Below are positions 51,799-60,506 of a stretch of DNA of 64,000 nucleotides, piece by piece. The translations under genes were made by a program, and so were the position numbers. Source of the stretch: Phototrophicus methaneseepsis (lineage in GTDB: Bacteria; Chloroflexota; Anaerolineae; Aggregatilineales; Phototrophicaceae); NCBI RefSeq assembly GCF_015500095.1, contig NZ_CP062983.1:3658001-3722000 (forward strand), in the 5' to 3' direction. The notes under the pieces were generated by a model. It was given only the letters and a program-made list of their open reading frames with translations, was not told where the DNA came from and did no database searches. The stretch's first letter is position 1. Every line of letters begins with the position of its first letter.

Positions 51799-52767
51799 CT
51801 AGATCAGGGTTGCCGGGCCACCTGGTGTGGCGACCAGAGTATCCAATATACCAGATAGCGTCCCCAGGCGATTTCTTACCTCATCAACGCTATCCGATGT
51901 ACAGATACAATGTACATTTGGGCCAGCATCCAGGGTATAGCACACCTCAACACCATCAGCCCGCCATTCACGCACGGCTTCCATAATCGCAAGTGTTGGG
52001 GGCTGCCAATAGAAAAGTGGCGGACGGCTCGTCATCATAACAGCGTGCATCAAATTACTGTCTTCTTCTACAACTGTCGCTAATGTGGCGAAATCTTGGT
52101 TGATAATGGCCTGACGACATACATCAAACCTTGCTTGAGCGCCTGCGACACGTGCTTCCTGTAAATCGCTTGTCGAAGCTGTGCGATGCCCCGCCTGAGA
52201 ACCCGTTTTCTTATGTGCTTGGCTCACAACCGCAATCACATCAACAAGGTTCCAATAATCTGGGCTTGCGAAGGATTCAGCGTAGCTGTCTTCATGCGTC
52301 TCTGCAGCAAACCATTCTACAAAGCCACTTGGCACAGAGCGAGAAGCGGACCCGGAGCCAATACGCGCGATCGTCGTTAGCTCCCTTTCAGTTAATTCTT
52401 CCTCGGCTGCTGCAACCGCAGCAACCGTTAACGCCGCAAAGGCTGCCGCTGAGGAAGCGATACCTGCGCCCATCGGGAAGTTGTTTGACGATGACACATG
52501 GGCGTGAATAGCCAAACCAAGACGCCGCCGGATGCGTTCGAGATGGTCGCTGACACGCAGGCGAGCTTGTTCGCTCGCAATTGTCCCGTTAATCTCCAAT
52601 ATATCCTGATCTAGATTCTCATCCCAGGTCACCGAGGTATCTGTATAGACACTCGCCAAATTCATACTAATCGTTGAATTCATAGGTAAGCGCAAAACTT
52701 CGTTGCGGTTCCCCCAATATTTAATGAACGCGATGTTTGGATGCGCACGAGCCGTAGCAGTCTTCAT
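51799..52767 (-). CDS. mvaD: Mevalonate (di)phosphate decarboxylase family, predicted phosphomevalonate decarboxylase
   Basis: 322 aa, GHMP superfamily. It has the family start NIAFIKYWGNRN, the ATP loop SSSNNFPMGAGIASSAAAF (about 93-111), the GSGSASRS active-site Arg region and YTLDAGPNVH with the catalytic Asp. Family members make isopentenyl diphosphate from mevalonate diphosphate, or isopentenyl phosphate from mevalonate phosphate. In Roseiflexus (Chloroflexota) the homologue was shown to be a phosphomevalonate decarboxylase. Because an IPK gene and no phosphomevalonate kinase lie next door, I favour the monophosphate substrate here. The site deviates from the usual CRS-x-x-GG pattern to SRSVPSG. 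The ATG at 52767 is preferred over a GTG at 52773. Confidence 0.93.
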   Translation of the reverse strand: MKTATARAHPNIAFIKYWGNRNEVLRLPMNSTISMNLASVYTDTSVTWDENLDQDILEINGTIASEQARLRVSDHLERIRRRLGLAIHAHVSSSNNFPMGAGIASSAAAFAALTVAAVAAAEEELTERELTTIARIGSGSASRSVPSGFVEWFAAETHEDSYAESFASPDYWNLVDVIAVVSQAHKKTGSQAGHRTASTSDLQEARVAGAQARFDVCRQAIINQDFATLATVVEEDSNLMHAVMMTSRPPLFYWQPPTLAIMEAVREWRADGVEVCYTLDAGPNVHCICTSDSVDEVRNRLGTLSGILDTLVATPGGPATLI

Positions 52768-52839
52768 GGGCACTTGCCTTATTCGTCATAATATCAATCA
52801 TGGTCTGATTGTACCTACCCTGCCGCCAAGCACTAGGGC

Positions 52840-52867
52840 TTGTTGTCACAGTGTGCTGTTTTATAAT
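52840..52867 (+). promoter_or_regulatory. Promoter of the isoprenoid operon
   Basis: TTGTTG, a 16-nt spacer and perfect TATAAT, about 35 nt before the GTG start of the UbiA-type gene. It drives the three plus-strand genes. Confidence 0.6.
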
Positions 52868-52900
52868 CTGCTGCGGGCAGCTAATACTTGGAGCAAACAC

Positions 52901-53806
52901 GTGCAAGCACTCTCTGGTCTCATCCGCACGATGCGACCCAGGCAATGGACCAAAAATATCCTTTTTGTCTTTCCGGCGCTCATATTTGATGGACAACTTT
53001 TTGAGCTAACGCCCTTTTTGCGGGTCACTTTTGCGGCGTTGTTACTCATTCTGGCATCTGGTTCTGTCTATATCATGAATGACCTGGTCGACATTGAAAA
53101 AGACCGGGCACATCCACGCAAAAAGAACCGGCCCCTACCGTCCGGCCAGCTCCCTGTACCGCTGGCAATTGGCACAGCGATCACGCTGCCAATCATTACG
53201 GTCTTGATAGCTTTTGCATGGGAACCGAACCTCGCCGCTGTTCTAATCACTTATCTCATCGTCCAGGTGGCTTACTCCTTCTATCTTAAAAATGTGGTTA
53301 TTCTGGATGTGCTCACAGTCACAGCTGGCTTTATGCTGCGCGTGATTGCGGGCGTGGTGGTGATTGATGTGGCGAACTTTTCGCCCTGGCTTTATGCATG
53401 TTCTGGATTATTAGCCCTGTTCCTGATCGTTGGCAAGCGACGTCAGGAGTATGTGCAATTAGGCGAACATGCACTCAACACACGCCCTATATTTAAAAAT
53501 TACAACCTTCCCTTGCTTGACGATATGCTGCGCATGGTGATGACCTCAACATTCATCACGTATGTGCTCTATACCATTGAAACGGATACCGTCAAGATGT
53601 TAGACGTCAATTTAACCCTGCTGACCGTACCCTTTGTGATTTATGGGCTGTTTTACTATATGTATCTCATTCATGTTAAAGGTGAAGGCGGCGCACCCGA
53701 TGAGGTCCTGTTGACAGATCGCAACCTGCAAATTGATATTGCGCTCTGGGGGCTGACATTTGTATTTTTGATTTATTTACTCCCGGCAATCATTAATCAG
53801 CCATGA
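52901..53806 (+). CDS. UbiA-family prenyltransferase, decaprenyl-phosphate phosphoribosyltransferase-like
   Basis: 301 aa with about eight membrane helices. LIRTMRPRQWTKNILF at the N terminus and the first Asp motif NDLVDIEKDRAHPRKKNRPL are those of the phosphoribosyl-polyprenyl-phosphate synthase branch of UbiA proteins (Rv3806c-like). KRRQEY and a long DRNLQIDIALWGLTF end follow. That branch transfers phosphoribose from PRPP to a polyprenyl phosphate on the cytoplasmic face of the membrane. The frame is open from 52703, but GGAG seven nt before the GTG at 52901 fixes the start. Its stop overlaps the mevalonate kinase start by 4 nt, so it is coupled to the mevalonate genes. Confidence 0.88.
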   Translation: MQALSGLIRTMRPRQWTKNILFVFPALIFDGQLFELTPFLRVTFAALLLILASGSVYIMNDLVDIEKDRAHPRKKNRPLPSGQLPVPLAIGTAITLPIITVLIAFAWEPNLAAVLITYLIVQVAYSFYLKNVVILDVLTVTAGFMLRVIAGVVVIDVANFSPWLYACSGLLALFLIVGKRRQEYVQLGEHALNTRPIFKNYNLPLLDDMLRMVMTSTFITYVLYTIETDTVKMLDVNLTLLTVPFVIYGLFYYMYLIHVKGEGGAPDEVLLTDRNLQIDIALWGLTFVFLIYLLPAIINQP

Positions 53807-54729
53807 CGATATCAGCTTCTGCCCCTGCGAAAATTATCCTCTTTGGTGAGCATGCTGTTGTTTATGGGGAGCCGGCTATCGCCGTCCCTGTCACTGCATT
53901 GCAGGCCACAGCGGATATATCACCATCCGACGATGGGTTTAAGATCATTGCGTATGATCTGGATGATGCCATTATTCGCTACAACACTTATGCTGAAGAC
54001 CAACCCCTTCAACGCGTTCTCACCTTGTTACAAGATGTACATCACTGTGATCTACCGTCGGTAAGCATTGGCGTTCGCTCCCATATTCCTATGGCAAGCG
54101 GCTTAGGTAGCGGTGCTGCTGTGACGACGGCAATTGCACGAGCCGTCACACAGGCAATGGGTAAAACGCTTTCACTGGATGCTCTGAACCGTATTGTCTA
54201 CGAAGTTGAGACAATCCATCATGGCACGCCGAGCGGCATAGATAACACGGTGATTGTGTATGAACAGCCTATCTATTTCGTTCGTGAGCAGCCCATTGAG
54301 CACTTGATGATTGGGCAGCCCTTTACCCTGATTGTCGCTGATACAGGTGAGACAGCGCTCACGCATATCGCTGTCGGGGACGTGCGCAAGTTGGTTACAT
54401 CGGAACCCGAACAGTATCGCCCCATGATTCGTGAAATAGGCAAACTCACAAAATTAGCGCGCCAGCATCTGGAAGCTGGTGAAATCAAGGCGCTTGGCCC
54501 TCTAATGGATACCAATCATGCGTGGTTACAACAGCTCACTGTATCATCCCCAAAATTGGATCAACTGGTGACTGCGGCCAGAGCAGCGGGGGCCTTAGGT
54601 GCAAAACTAAGCGGTGGCGGTCGCGGCGGTAATATGATCGCTCTCGTTCAGCCTGAAGCCGCTGGTGATGTGATGGCAGCTCTGACTTCCAATGGCGCAG
54701 TTTCCGTATTACAGACGATGGTAAATTAG
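53803..54729 (+). CDS. mvk: Mevalonate kinase
   Basis: 308 aa, GHMP kinase. It has the family start SAPAKIILFGEHAVVYG, the ATP loop PMASGLGSGAAV (about 96-107), the ETIHHGTPSGIDN motif with the catalytic Asp, and the C-terminal GAKLSGGGRGGN. It phosphorylates mevalonate to mevalonate 5-phosphate. The ATG overlaps the UbiA-type gene's stop (ATGA), and the IPK start lies 2 nt after its own stop. Confidence 0.95.
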   Translation: MTISASAPAKIILFGEHAVVYGEPAIAVPVTALQATADISPSDDGFKIIAYDLDDAIIRYNTYAEDQPLQRVLTLLQDVHHCDLPSVSIGVRSHIPMASGLGSGAAVTTAIARAVTQAMGKTLSLDALNRIVYEVETIHHGTPSGIDNTVIVYEQPIYFVREQPIEHLMIGQPFTLIVADTGETALTHIAVGDVRKLVTSEPEQYRPMIREIGKLTKLARQHLEAGEIKALGPLMDTNHAWLQQLTVSSPKLDQLVTAARAAGALGAKLSGGGRGGNMIALVQPEAAGDVMAALTSNGAVSVLQTMVN

Positions 54730-54731
54730 CA

Positions 54732-55526
54732 ATGACGAAATCAATCACCCTCATCAAACTTGGCGGATCTCTCATCACAGATAAAAACGTTCAGTCCAGC
54801 TATAAGGCGGATGTCGTCGCTCGTCTGGCCCGCGAGATGAAAGCAGCACAGCAGGCACAGCCCGATCTCAGTCTGGTTATTGGGCACGGCAGCGGCTCTT
54901 TTGGGCATTTTGAAGCAAAGAAGCATAATACAATCGCAGGTGTACACACACCAGAAGAATGGTATGGGTTTACGCGAGTTGCGGTTGCTGCGTCACAACT
55001 AAGCCAATATGTTGCGGAAACATTGTTAGATGCTGAGCTACCCGTTTTCCGGGTACAGCCCAGTGCTTCTGTTGTCTCTGATGAAGGTGTCATCCAGCAA
55101 ATGGCCCTGCATAACATTCGTACAGCGCTCACGATGGGCTTAATCCCCCTGGTTCATGGTGATGTTGCTCTGGATATTACGCTGGGCGGCACAATCACAT
55201 CGACAGAGACTATCTTTGCCTATCTTGCGCGATATCTACCTGTTGATCGCATTTTATTAATTGGCGTGGAATCTGGCGTTTATGATCAAACGGGTTCAAT
55301 CATCCCACACATTACTTCCCATAATCTGGAGCAGCATGAAGCCGCTTTAGGACATTCTGCTGGTGTTGATGTGACCGGGGGTATGTACACTAAAGTCATG
55401 GATATGCTGGCACTTGCTAATGTGCGAGATCAACTCAGTGTGCGCATTATGAGTGGTACCGAACCTGGGTTGCTCACACAAACCTTGCTTAACAAAGCAG
55501 AACCGGGCACCCTGATTACAGGATGA
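54732..55526 (+). CDS. ipk: Isopentenyl phosphate kinase
   Basis: 264 aa, amino acid kinase fold. The start LIKLGGSLITDK and the motif VIGHGSGSFGHF with the diagnostic catalytic His (His59) identify IPK rather than aspartokinase, UMP kinase or glutamate kinase. LIGVESGVYDQ and DVTGGMYTKVMDML complete the nucleotide site. It converts isopentenyl phosphate to isopentenyl diphosphate, the last step of the alternative mevalonate pathway. It ends 2 nt from the convergent ABC permease gene. Confidence 0.95.
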   Translation: MTKSITLIKLGGSLITDKNVQSSYKADVVARLAREMKAAQQAQPDLSLVIGHGSGSFGHFEAKKHNTIAGVHTPEEWYGFTRVAVAASQLSQYVAETLLDAELPVFRVQPSASVVSDEGVIQQMALHNIRTALTMGLIPLVHGDVALDITLGGTITSTETIFAYLARYLPVDRILLIGVESGVYDQTGSIIPHITSHNLEQHEAALGHSAGVDVTGGMYTKVMDMLALANVRDQLSVRIMSGTEPGLLTQTLLNKAEPGTLITG

Positions 55527-55528
55527 TA

Positions 55529-56296
55529 TTATCTGGGCAGGCGGTCCGCTAAACGATTCATCAACATCAAAGTGACGACAATAGCGAGGCCAGGGGCAAT
55601 GGCGGGCCAGCTAGCCACTCTAAAGCTGTTCCGTCCTTCAGATAGCATGATGCCCCAATCTGGCTGACCAGGATCACCAAATCCTAAGAAGCTAAGGGCG
55701 GCTCCATTCATGATGGCATAACTAAATACCACCAGACCATAGGCACGCAGCACGGACCATATGCCACGGAGAATGTGTCGCCGGAGGACAGCTGTCCTTG
55801 TGCTGCCCATCGCATGGGCAGCAAGAACGTAGTCTGTAACCCCTATTTGCTGTGAAGCACTGCGTACAACCAGCGCAATTGGGGCAACTTGGGCAATGCC
55901 TACAGCAAAATACAGGGCTAAGCTCCCCTGCCCCATGAGTGTCAGAACGGTTAAAGCAAGTAATAAACCGGGTATCGCTAGCACAGCATGTATCACAGCC
56001 AAAATAGCCTGATTGAAATAACTGTTTGAACTCACGCTGATAAGGCCCAATGTACTGCCAGTAACCACAGCGAGCAACGTGCTGATAAACGCCCCCCCTA
56101 GCGTATACCGCCCTCCATACAACAGACGGGACCACACATCTCGCCCCAGATAATCTGTGCCTAGGATGTGTTCTGTATTGGGCATAAGTAGTTGATCCTC
56201 TGTGCTCGTCAGCATGGGGTCAGCATGTGTGAGGAGTGGTGCAAAAAGCAGCATAAACCCTATCAATGCAACTGAACCCCACAAAACCTTATTCAT
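55529..56296 (-). CDS. Peptide/nickel-type ABC transporter permease (DppC-like)
   Basis: 255 aa with about five to six membrane helices. GTDYLGRDVWSRLLYGGRYTL near residue 45 is the classical DppC/OppC start, and the EAA loop includes AHAMGSTRTAVLRRHILRG. It lies last in the binding protein-permease-permease operon, overlapping the preceding permease by 4 nt. No ATPase gene follows. Confidence 0.92.
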   Translation of the reverse strand: MNKVLWGSVALIGFMLLFAPLLTHADPMLTSTEDQLLMPNTEHILGTDYLGRDVWSRLLYGGRYTLGGAFISTLLAVVTGSTLGLISVSSNSYFNQAILAVIHAVLAIPGLLLALTVLTLMGQGSLALYFAVGIAQVAPIALVVRSASQQIGVTDYVLAAHAMGSTRTAVLRRHILRGIWSVLRAYGLVVFSYAIMNGAALSFLGFGDPGQPDWGIMLSEGRNSFRVASWPAIAPGLAIVVTLMLMNRLADRLPR

Positions 56297-57198
56297 CGAG
56301 TTACGCTCGCTATTCTCAGCCTGGGGTCCAAGTAATAGGATGCGAGATCAGCTATCAACGTTAGCACAACGTAGGCGATAGCTGTGATGAGCACGACACC
56401 CTGCACAACGGGATAGTCCTGCTGGAGCGTTGCGCGTAATAACAACGTCCCCATGCCACTGCGCTGGAAGATACTCTCAGTGATGACCGTCCCACTCAGT
56501 AAGTATCCAAATTGAAGGACGATAACGGGCAAAATAACAGCTAATGTAGGCCGTAAAACATGGACCCACTGAATCCTCTGTGCTTTTAACCCTTTCCCGA
56601 CAGCGACCTGGATGTAAGGTTGCTGCATGACATCATGCACTTGTGCTTGTATAACTCTGGCGATAGCGCCACTTGTGTGGAATCCCAATACCATTACTGG
56701 TAACCACGGCTGACTGCGCAGTCCATCAATAGCGGTTGCCAACATAAATACAACCAGCGTGCCCGTCCAATAAACGGGTATGGCAAGAGACAGGTCGATA
56801 AACGCGTTGGCAAGCCTGCGCAGTGCTATTTTTGTGGAGGCCACCGCTGTGTAGCCAATGGAAATGCCAAGGACAACAGCGAGAAGCGTACTATAGCCAG
56901 CAAGCCAGAGCGTATTGCCGAGCTGTTGAGAGATCATCTCACGTACAGTTAGGCCTGTATAAAGTGAGCGTCCCCAATTGCCACTCAGCACGTCGAGCCA
57001 ATAATGGACATATTGCCCAGGTAGTGGTGCATCAATACCAGAAAGCTGTCGCTGTAAAGCGATTTCGCTCTCAGTTAGTCCAGCCTCCCCTGCCTGCGCA
57101 GAGATTGGATCTCCGGGTAGAATCCTCAGAGTAATAAATGTGATTGTGACGGCCAGCCAGATTGTGAGCAATGCACCTGTGAGACGACTGATGAGCAC
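56293..57198 (-). CDS. Peptide/nickel-type ABC transporter permease (DppB-like)
   Basis: 301 aa with six membrane helices. ITLRILPGDPISAQAG is the DppB/OppB N-terminal motif, and the EAA loop has VAVGKGLKAQRIQWVHVLRP. It forms a heterodimer with the DppC-like partner. The start is a GTG 6 nt after the binding protein gene's stop. Confidence 0.92.
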   Translation of the reverse strand: MLISRLTGALLTIWLAVTITFITLRILPGDPISAQAGEAGLTESEIALQRQLSGIDAPLPGQYVHYWLDVLSGNWGRSLYTGLTVREMISQQLGNTLWLAGYSTLLAVVLGISIGYTAVASTKIALRRLANAFIDLSLAIPVYWTGTLVVFMLATAIDGLRSQPWLPVMVLGFHTSGAIARVIQAQVHDVMQQPYIQVAVGKGLKAQRIQWVHVLRPTLAVILPVIVLQFGYLLSGTVITESIFQRSGMGTLLLRATLQQDYPVVQGVVLITAIAYVVLTLIADLASYYLDPRLRIASVTR

Positions 57199-57204
57199 AA
57201 GACA

Positions 57205-58824
57205 TTATTCCGATGGGACAATGGCAACATTGTTCATAAGAGGGAACCAACCATATGGGTCAAACATCAGCCCGCTTACCTGAGAGCGATGTGCATTGAG
57301 GTTGACGTAATCGCGGATAGGCAAAATGAGCGCTTGCTGCATGATGATGGCTTGCGCCGTGCCATATTGAATCCGACGATCTTCCGCGTCAGTCGATTGC
57401 ACGGCTTGTAATAACGCAGAATCCAGGTTGGAATCGGAATAGCCTGTCCAATTCAGCTCGCTGGTGCCCAAGAATCGATCCAGCAAATAGGATGGCTCAA
57501 GGCCGAAGGTATCAAATGAGACGAGATTATAATTGCCTTCTGAGACAGCTTCATCTAAGCCCGTATAACCTGGAACAGGCTCAATCACAGTCTGGATGCC
57601 GACAGCAGCCCATTGATCACGTAAGAGTTGCATAACCTCCGGCACGTGGCCCCAGGGTGGCTGTATAACAGTGATTTGTAATGGCTCCCCATCGCGTTCT
57701 AGGATGCCATCTCCATCGCTATCTGCATAGCCACTTGATGTGAGTAGTTGAGTTGCTTGCGCTGGATTGTAATCATATACACCGCGCACCCCGGCATTAT
57801 AGTAAAGGCTATTTGCAGAAACGGGACCCCAGGCAACAGGCGAAAAGCCCTGGAAAACGGATTCTATGATACCGCTCCGGTTGGTAGCGTACAGAAGGGC
57901 CTGTCGTACGGCCAGGTCATCCGTCGGTGCGACTTGAGTATTCATGTAGAATTGCAGAGGTTGCCCTGGCACTGCAACAGGGTCTAGTTGAACGGCGTCG
58001 CTGTTCGCAAAGCCACGTGCGTCTGTTGGTAGTAACTCACCCATAATATCCGCATCGCCGGATTCAAGTGCAACAGAGCGCGTTGGTGGGTCTTCAAAAA
58101 AACGATATTCGATAATATCGACGGCGTTTTCTTCCGGCATTTCGTAAAAGCTGGGTCCCCATGCATAATCTTCGTATCGCTCAATCGTGATATGATCACC
58201 GGGGATATACTCCACAAATCGGAATGGGCCTGTACCAATCTGATGGTACTGGTACAACAGACGATTGTATTCCTCGCCGCCGGGCAGTGCATTCACTGTT
58301 GCGAGCGCCGCAGGGCTGGCAATACCCAAGTAAACCTGGGCCAATCCATCCATGAGCGGCTGATAAGGTTGTGAGAGCTGCAATTCAATCGTGTAATCAT
58401 CCACGACGCGGTACCCAGCCAACGGGCCTAACAGCCCACGAGCACGTTGAGACAGCGTTTCTGAGTATGTAACACGATCCAGATTAAAGCGAACGGATTC
58501 CGCATCTAATGGCGTGCCATCGTGGAATGTTACATCTTGTCTCAGATGGAACGTGTAAATCAGACCATCTTCTGAGATATCCCAGCTTTGCGCTAAGCCA
58601 GGCACAAATTCATTCGTTTGCGGATCTCGGTATACTAAAGTGTCATATACTTGGCGTAAGACAATCCCTAGTTCAGTCGATTGGTTGATGTGGGGATCAA
58701 TACCACTGACTTGGAGCGTCAGCCCGTATATCAGACGATTTGGCGTATCTTCTACCGGGGTGCTGCCACAACCAGTCACAACGAATATCACGAAAACCAG
58801 GGTTGCAATTGCCGACTTGCGCAT
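57205..58824 (-). CDS. Family 5 extracellular solute-binding lipoprotein (DppA/OppA-like)
   Basis: 539 aa. The signal peptide ends in VVTGC (Cys19). Family 5 traits include WDISEDGLIYTFHLRQDVTF, HDGTPLDAESVRFNLDR and IGTGPFRFVEYIPGD. It binds the substrate (oligopeptide, nickel or sugar; not distinguishable) and delivers it to the two permeases encoded next. The frame is open to 58911, but AAAGGA six nt before the ATG at 58824 and the lipoprotein signal show the true start. Confidence 0.92.
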   Translation of the reverse strand: MRKSAIATLVFVIFVVTGCGSTPVEDTPNRLIYGLTLQVSGIDPHINQSTELGIVLRQVYDTLVYRDPQTNEFVPGLAQSWDISEDGLIYTFHLRQDVTFHDGTPLDAESVRFNLDRVTYSETLSQRARGLLGPLAGYRVVDDYTIELQLSQPYQPLMDGLAQVYLGIASPAALATVNALPGGEEYNRLLYQYHQIGTGPFRFVEYIPGDHITIERYEDYAWGPSFYEMPEENAVDIIEYRFFEDPPTRSVALESGDADIMGELLPTDARGFANSDAVQLDPVAVPGQPLQFYMNTQVAPTDDLAVRQALLYATNRSGIIESVFQGFSPVAWGPVSANSLYYNAGVRGVYDYNPAQATQLLTSSGYADSDGDGILERDGEPLQITVIQPPWGHVPEVMQLLRDQWAAVGIQTVIEPVPGYTGLDEAVSEGNYNLVSFDTFGLEPSYLLDRFLGTSELNWTGYSDSNLDSALLQAVQSTDAEDRRIQYGTAQAIIMQQALILPIRDYVNLNAHRSQVSGLMFDPYGWFPLMNNVAIVPSE

Positions 58825-59003
58825 ATATATCCTTTTGTCGAATGAGGCAATGATATATTTGGGTGCAGTATGCATACATATGCCAGCCATTGTAATAGGC
58901 GCATCTGACAACGCAAGCCTCGACAGTTGTACGAGTCACCTCAATAATAGTAAACAGTTGACTTGTACCCGATTGTTACCTCTTATGGTAATTTGGAGTC
59001 ATC

Positions 59004-59909
59004 ATGACCTATGCCCCACCCCCGCTGATCGCACCGCCTAAAGAAGAGGAAGTTCATCCTTATCGGCGAGTCTGGCGCAGCTTAACACAAGAAACAGCGA
59101 TTTTAGCAATTGTATGTACAGCCGTGTTCATCCTCTTCCAGTATCTACCCATCCGTATACCCGCTATTGCGGAACCGATACTGAATTATGGACTCGCATT
59201 CCTGCCACTGGCTTTGTGGATCATCCTGGCTCGTTTTCCAGAGACGAGGGTGCCCTTACCACGAACTGGTTTGAATACGACAGTGGTGCTCTCAGCCTTG
59301 CTTGCTGCCGCGGTTGGTATTCCTGTTGTCAATACGGTGATACAGCCCGCCAACTGGTTATCTGTAGAGTCGGCCCCCGTGCGTGTAATTGGCTATATGT
59401 TGACGGCAGGCATCGTTCAGGAATTCATCAAGTTCCTGGTCGTCCGTTTTGTAGCAGGTGGACGATTCTTCCGAATCCGCGAAGATAGTGTGGCGTTTAA
59501 TATGGCGGCGGCTGTTGGTTATATCACAGTGTTGAACCTGGCCTACGTGGTCAATAATGCAGCTTCGCCTGATTTCGTCGCACTACGCGTTTTACATCAC
59601 GTTGCAATGAATACAGCTGGCAGCCTGATCATCAGCTATGGCTTTGCCCAAACCTGGTTTGCCAATGTAAGCCCTTTCATGCTGCCGTTCACGCTGGTCA
59701 TCGCCTCTTTTGTCAACGGGTTGATTATCCCGCTGCGTTCAGGCTTTATGAATGCATCACTGGGTATCAGTGGCGCTTCTGCACAGCCTTTGTTTGGCCT
59801 GGGGTTTAGCCTTGGGGTGTTGTTAGCAGCAGTCGCCATAATCTCATTCTTTTATAGAGTCGCGGCTGAACAAGAACGAATTGCTCGGCAAACGAGGGGT
59901 AATTTATGA
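59004..59909 (+). CDS. PrsW-like intramembrane protease family member with altered Glu motif
   Basis: 301 aa with about eight membrane helices. The conserved PrsW block is recognisable: AGIVQEFIKFLVV (about residue 137) stands where family members have E-E-x-x-K, then DSVAFNMAAAVGY and HHVAMNTAGSLIISYGFA with the His. The first Glu is replaced by Gln, while the second Glu and Lys are kept. PrsW starts regulated proteolysis of anti-sigma factors in Bacillus; activity here is uncertain. GGAG lies 6 nt before the ATG. The stop overlaps the next gene by 4 nt. Confidence 0.78.
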   Translation: MTYAPPPLIAPPKEEEVHPYRRVWRSLTQETAILAIVCTAVFILFQYLPIRIPAIAEPILNYGLAFLPLALWIILARFPETRVPLPRTGLNTTVVLSALLAAAVGIPVVNTVIQPANWLSVESAPVRVIGYMLTAGIVQEFIKFLVVRFVAGGRFFRIREDSVAFNMAAAVGYITVLNLAYVVNNAASPDFVALRVLHHVAMNTAGSLIISYGFAQTWFANVSPFMLPFTLVIASFVNGLIIPLRSGFMNASLGISGASAQPLFGLGFSLGVLLAAVAIISFFYRVAAEQERIARQTRGNL

Positions 59910-60505
59910 TTTTTGAGACATTTACCTCAGGAAATGAAGGCCTGTCTCAAAAACAGCGCTGGGCAACACTCTTTACGATCATTGCGGGGATTGCTCTGCT
60001 GTTATTCGGCCTCATTATGCGTGGTCAGATCGTAAATGCAGAAGCGCAATACAGCGATACGCGTATCGGCCTCCGGCTCAGTTATCCTCATGGCTGGTTG
60101 CTGGATACAGCGGCAGATGAATATGTCTTCCGGGTACGTAATATGACACGACCGGGCTTTAAGACAACGATTCAGATTTCGGTGCGACCTGTGAGTGCAG
60201 CGACGACAGAACGCAATGTTGCGGATCAATTAGCGCGTACGAGGGCATTATCACTGCAAGATTATCGTGTGCTCAGTATCTCATCAACGACATTGAATGA
60301 TATTCCTGTGCAGGCCATGTCCTATACCTACAGCGATCAGAACACCAGCCCGTTTTTGCAAAGCTTTTCCACTGTAGTCGAGGGTTTGGATATCCTCACA
60401 ATTCAACGTGGGCAGGCAATTATCATTACATTCCGTGCAGAAGCGAGTGATTTCGAAGAAGAGTACATTCACTTCGAACAATTTTTGAATACGTTGGAAT
60501 TTTAG
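59906..60505 (+). CDS. Membrane-anchored protein of unknown function, PsbP/DcrB-like fold possible
   Basis: 199 aa. A cytoplasmic N terminus (about 1-20) and one transmembrane helix (about 22-40) precede an external domain of 155 residues. It opens with GLRLSYPHGWLLDTAADEYVF, reminiscent of the PsbP/Mog1/DcrB fold where a lone beta domain begins with a similar Y-P-x-G-W motif, and ends FEEEYIHFEQFLNTLEF. No catalytic residues are evident. It starts in the ATGA overlap with the PrsW-like gene, and the trypsin-fold gene starts 1 nt after its stop. Such coupling makes it a plausible substrate or sensor partner of the PrsW-like protein. Confidence 0.72.
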   Translation: MIFETFTSGNEGLSQKQRWATLFTIIAGIALLLFGLIMRGQIVNAEAQYSDTRIGLRLSYPHGWLLDTAADEYVFRVRNMTRPGFKTTIQISVRPVSAATTERNVADQLARTRALSLQDYRVLSISSTTLNDIPVQAMSYTYSDQNTSPFLQSFSTVVEGLDILTIQRGQAIIITFRAEASDFEEEYIHFEQFLNTLEF

Positions 60506-60506
60506 T

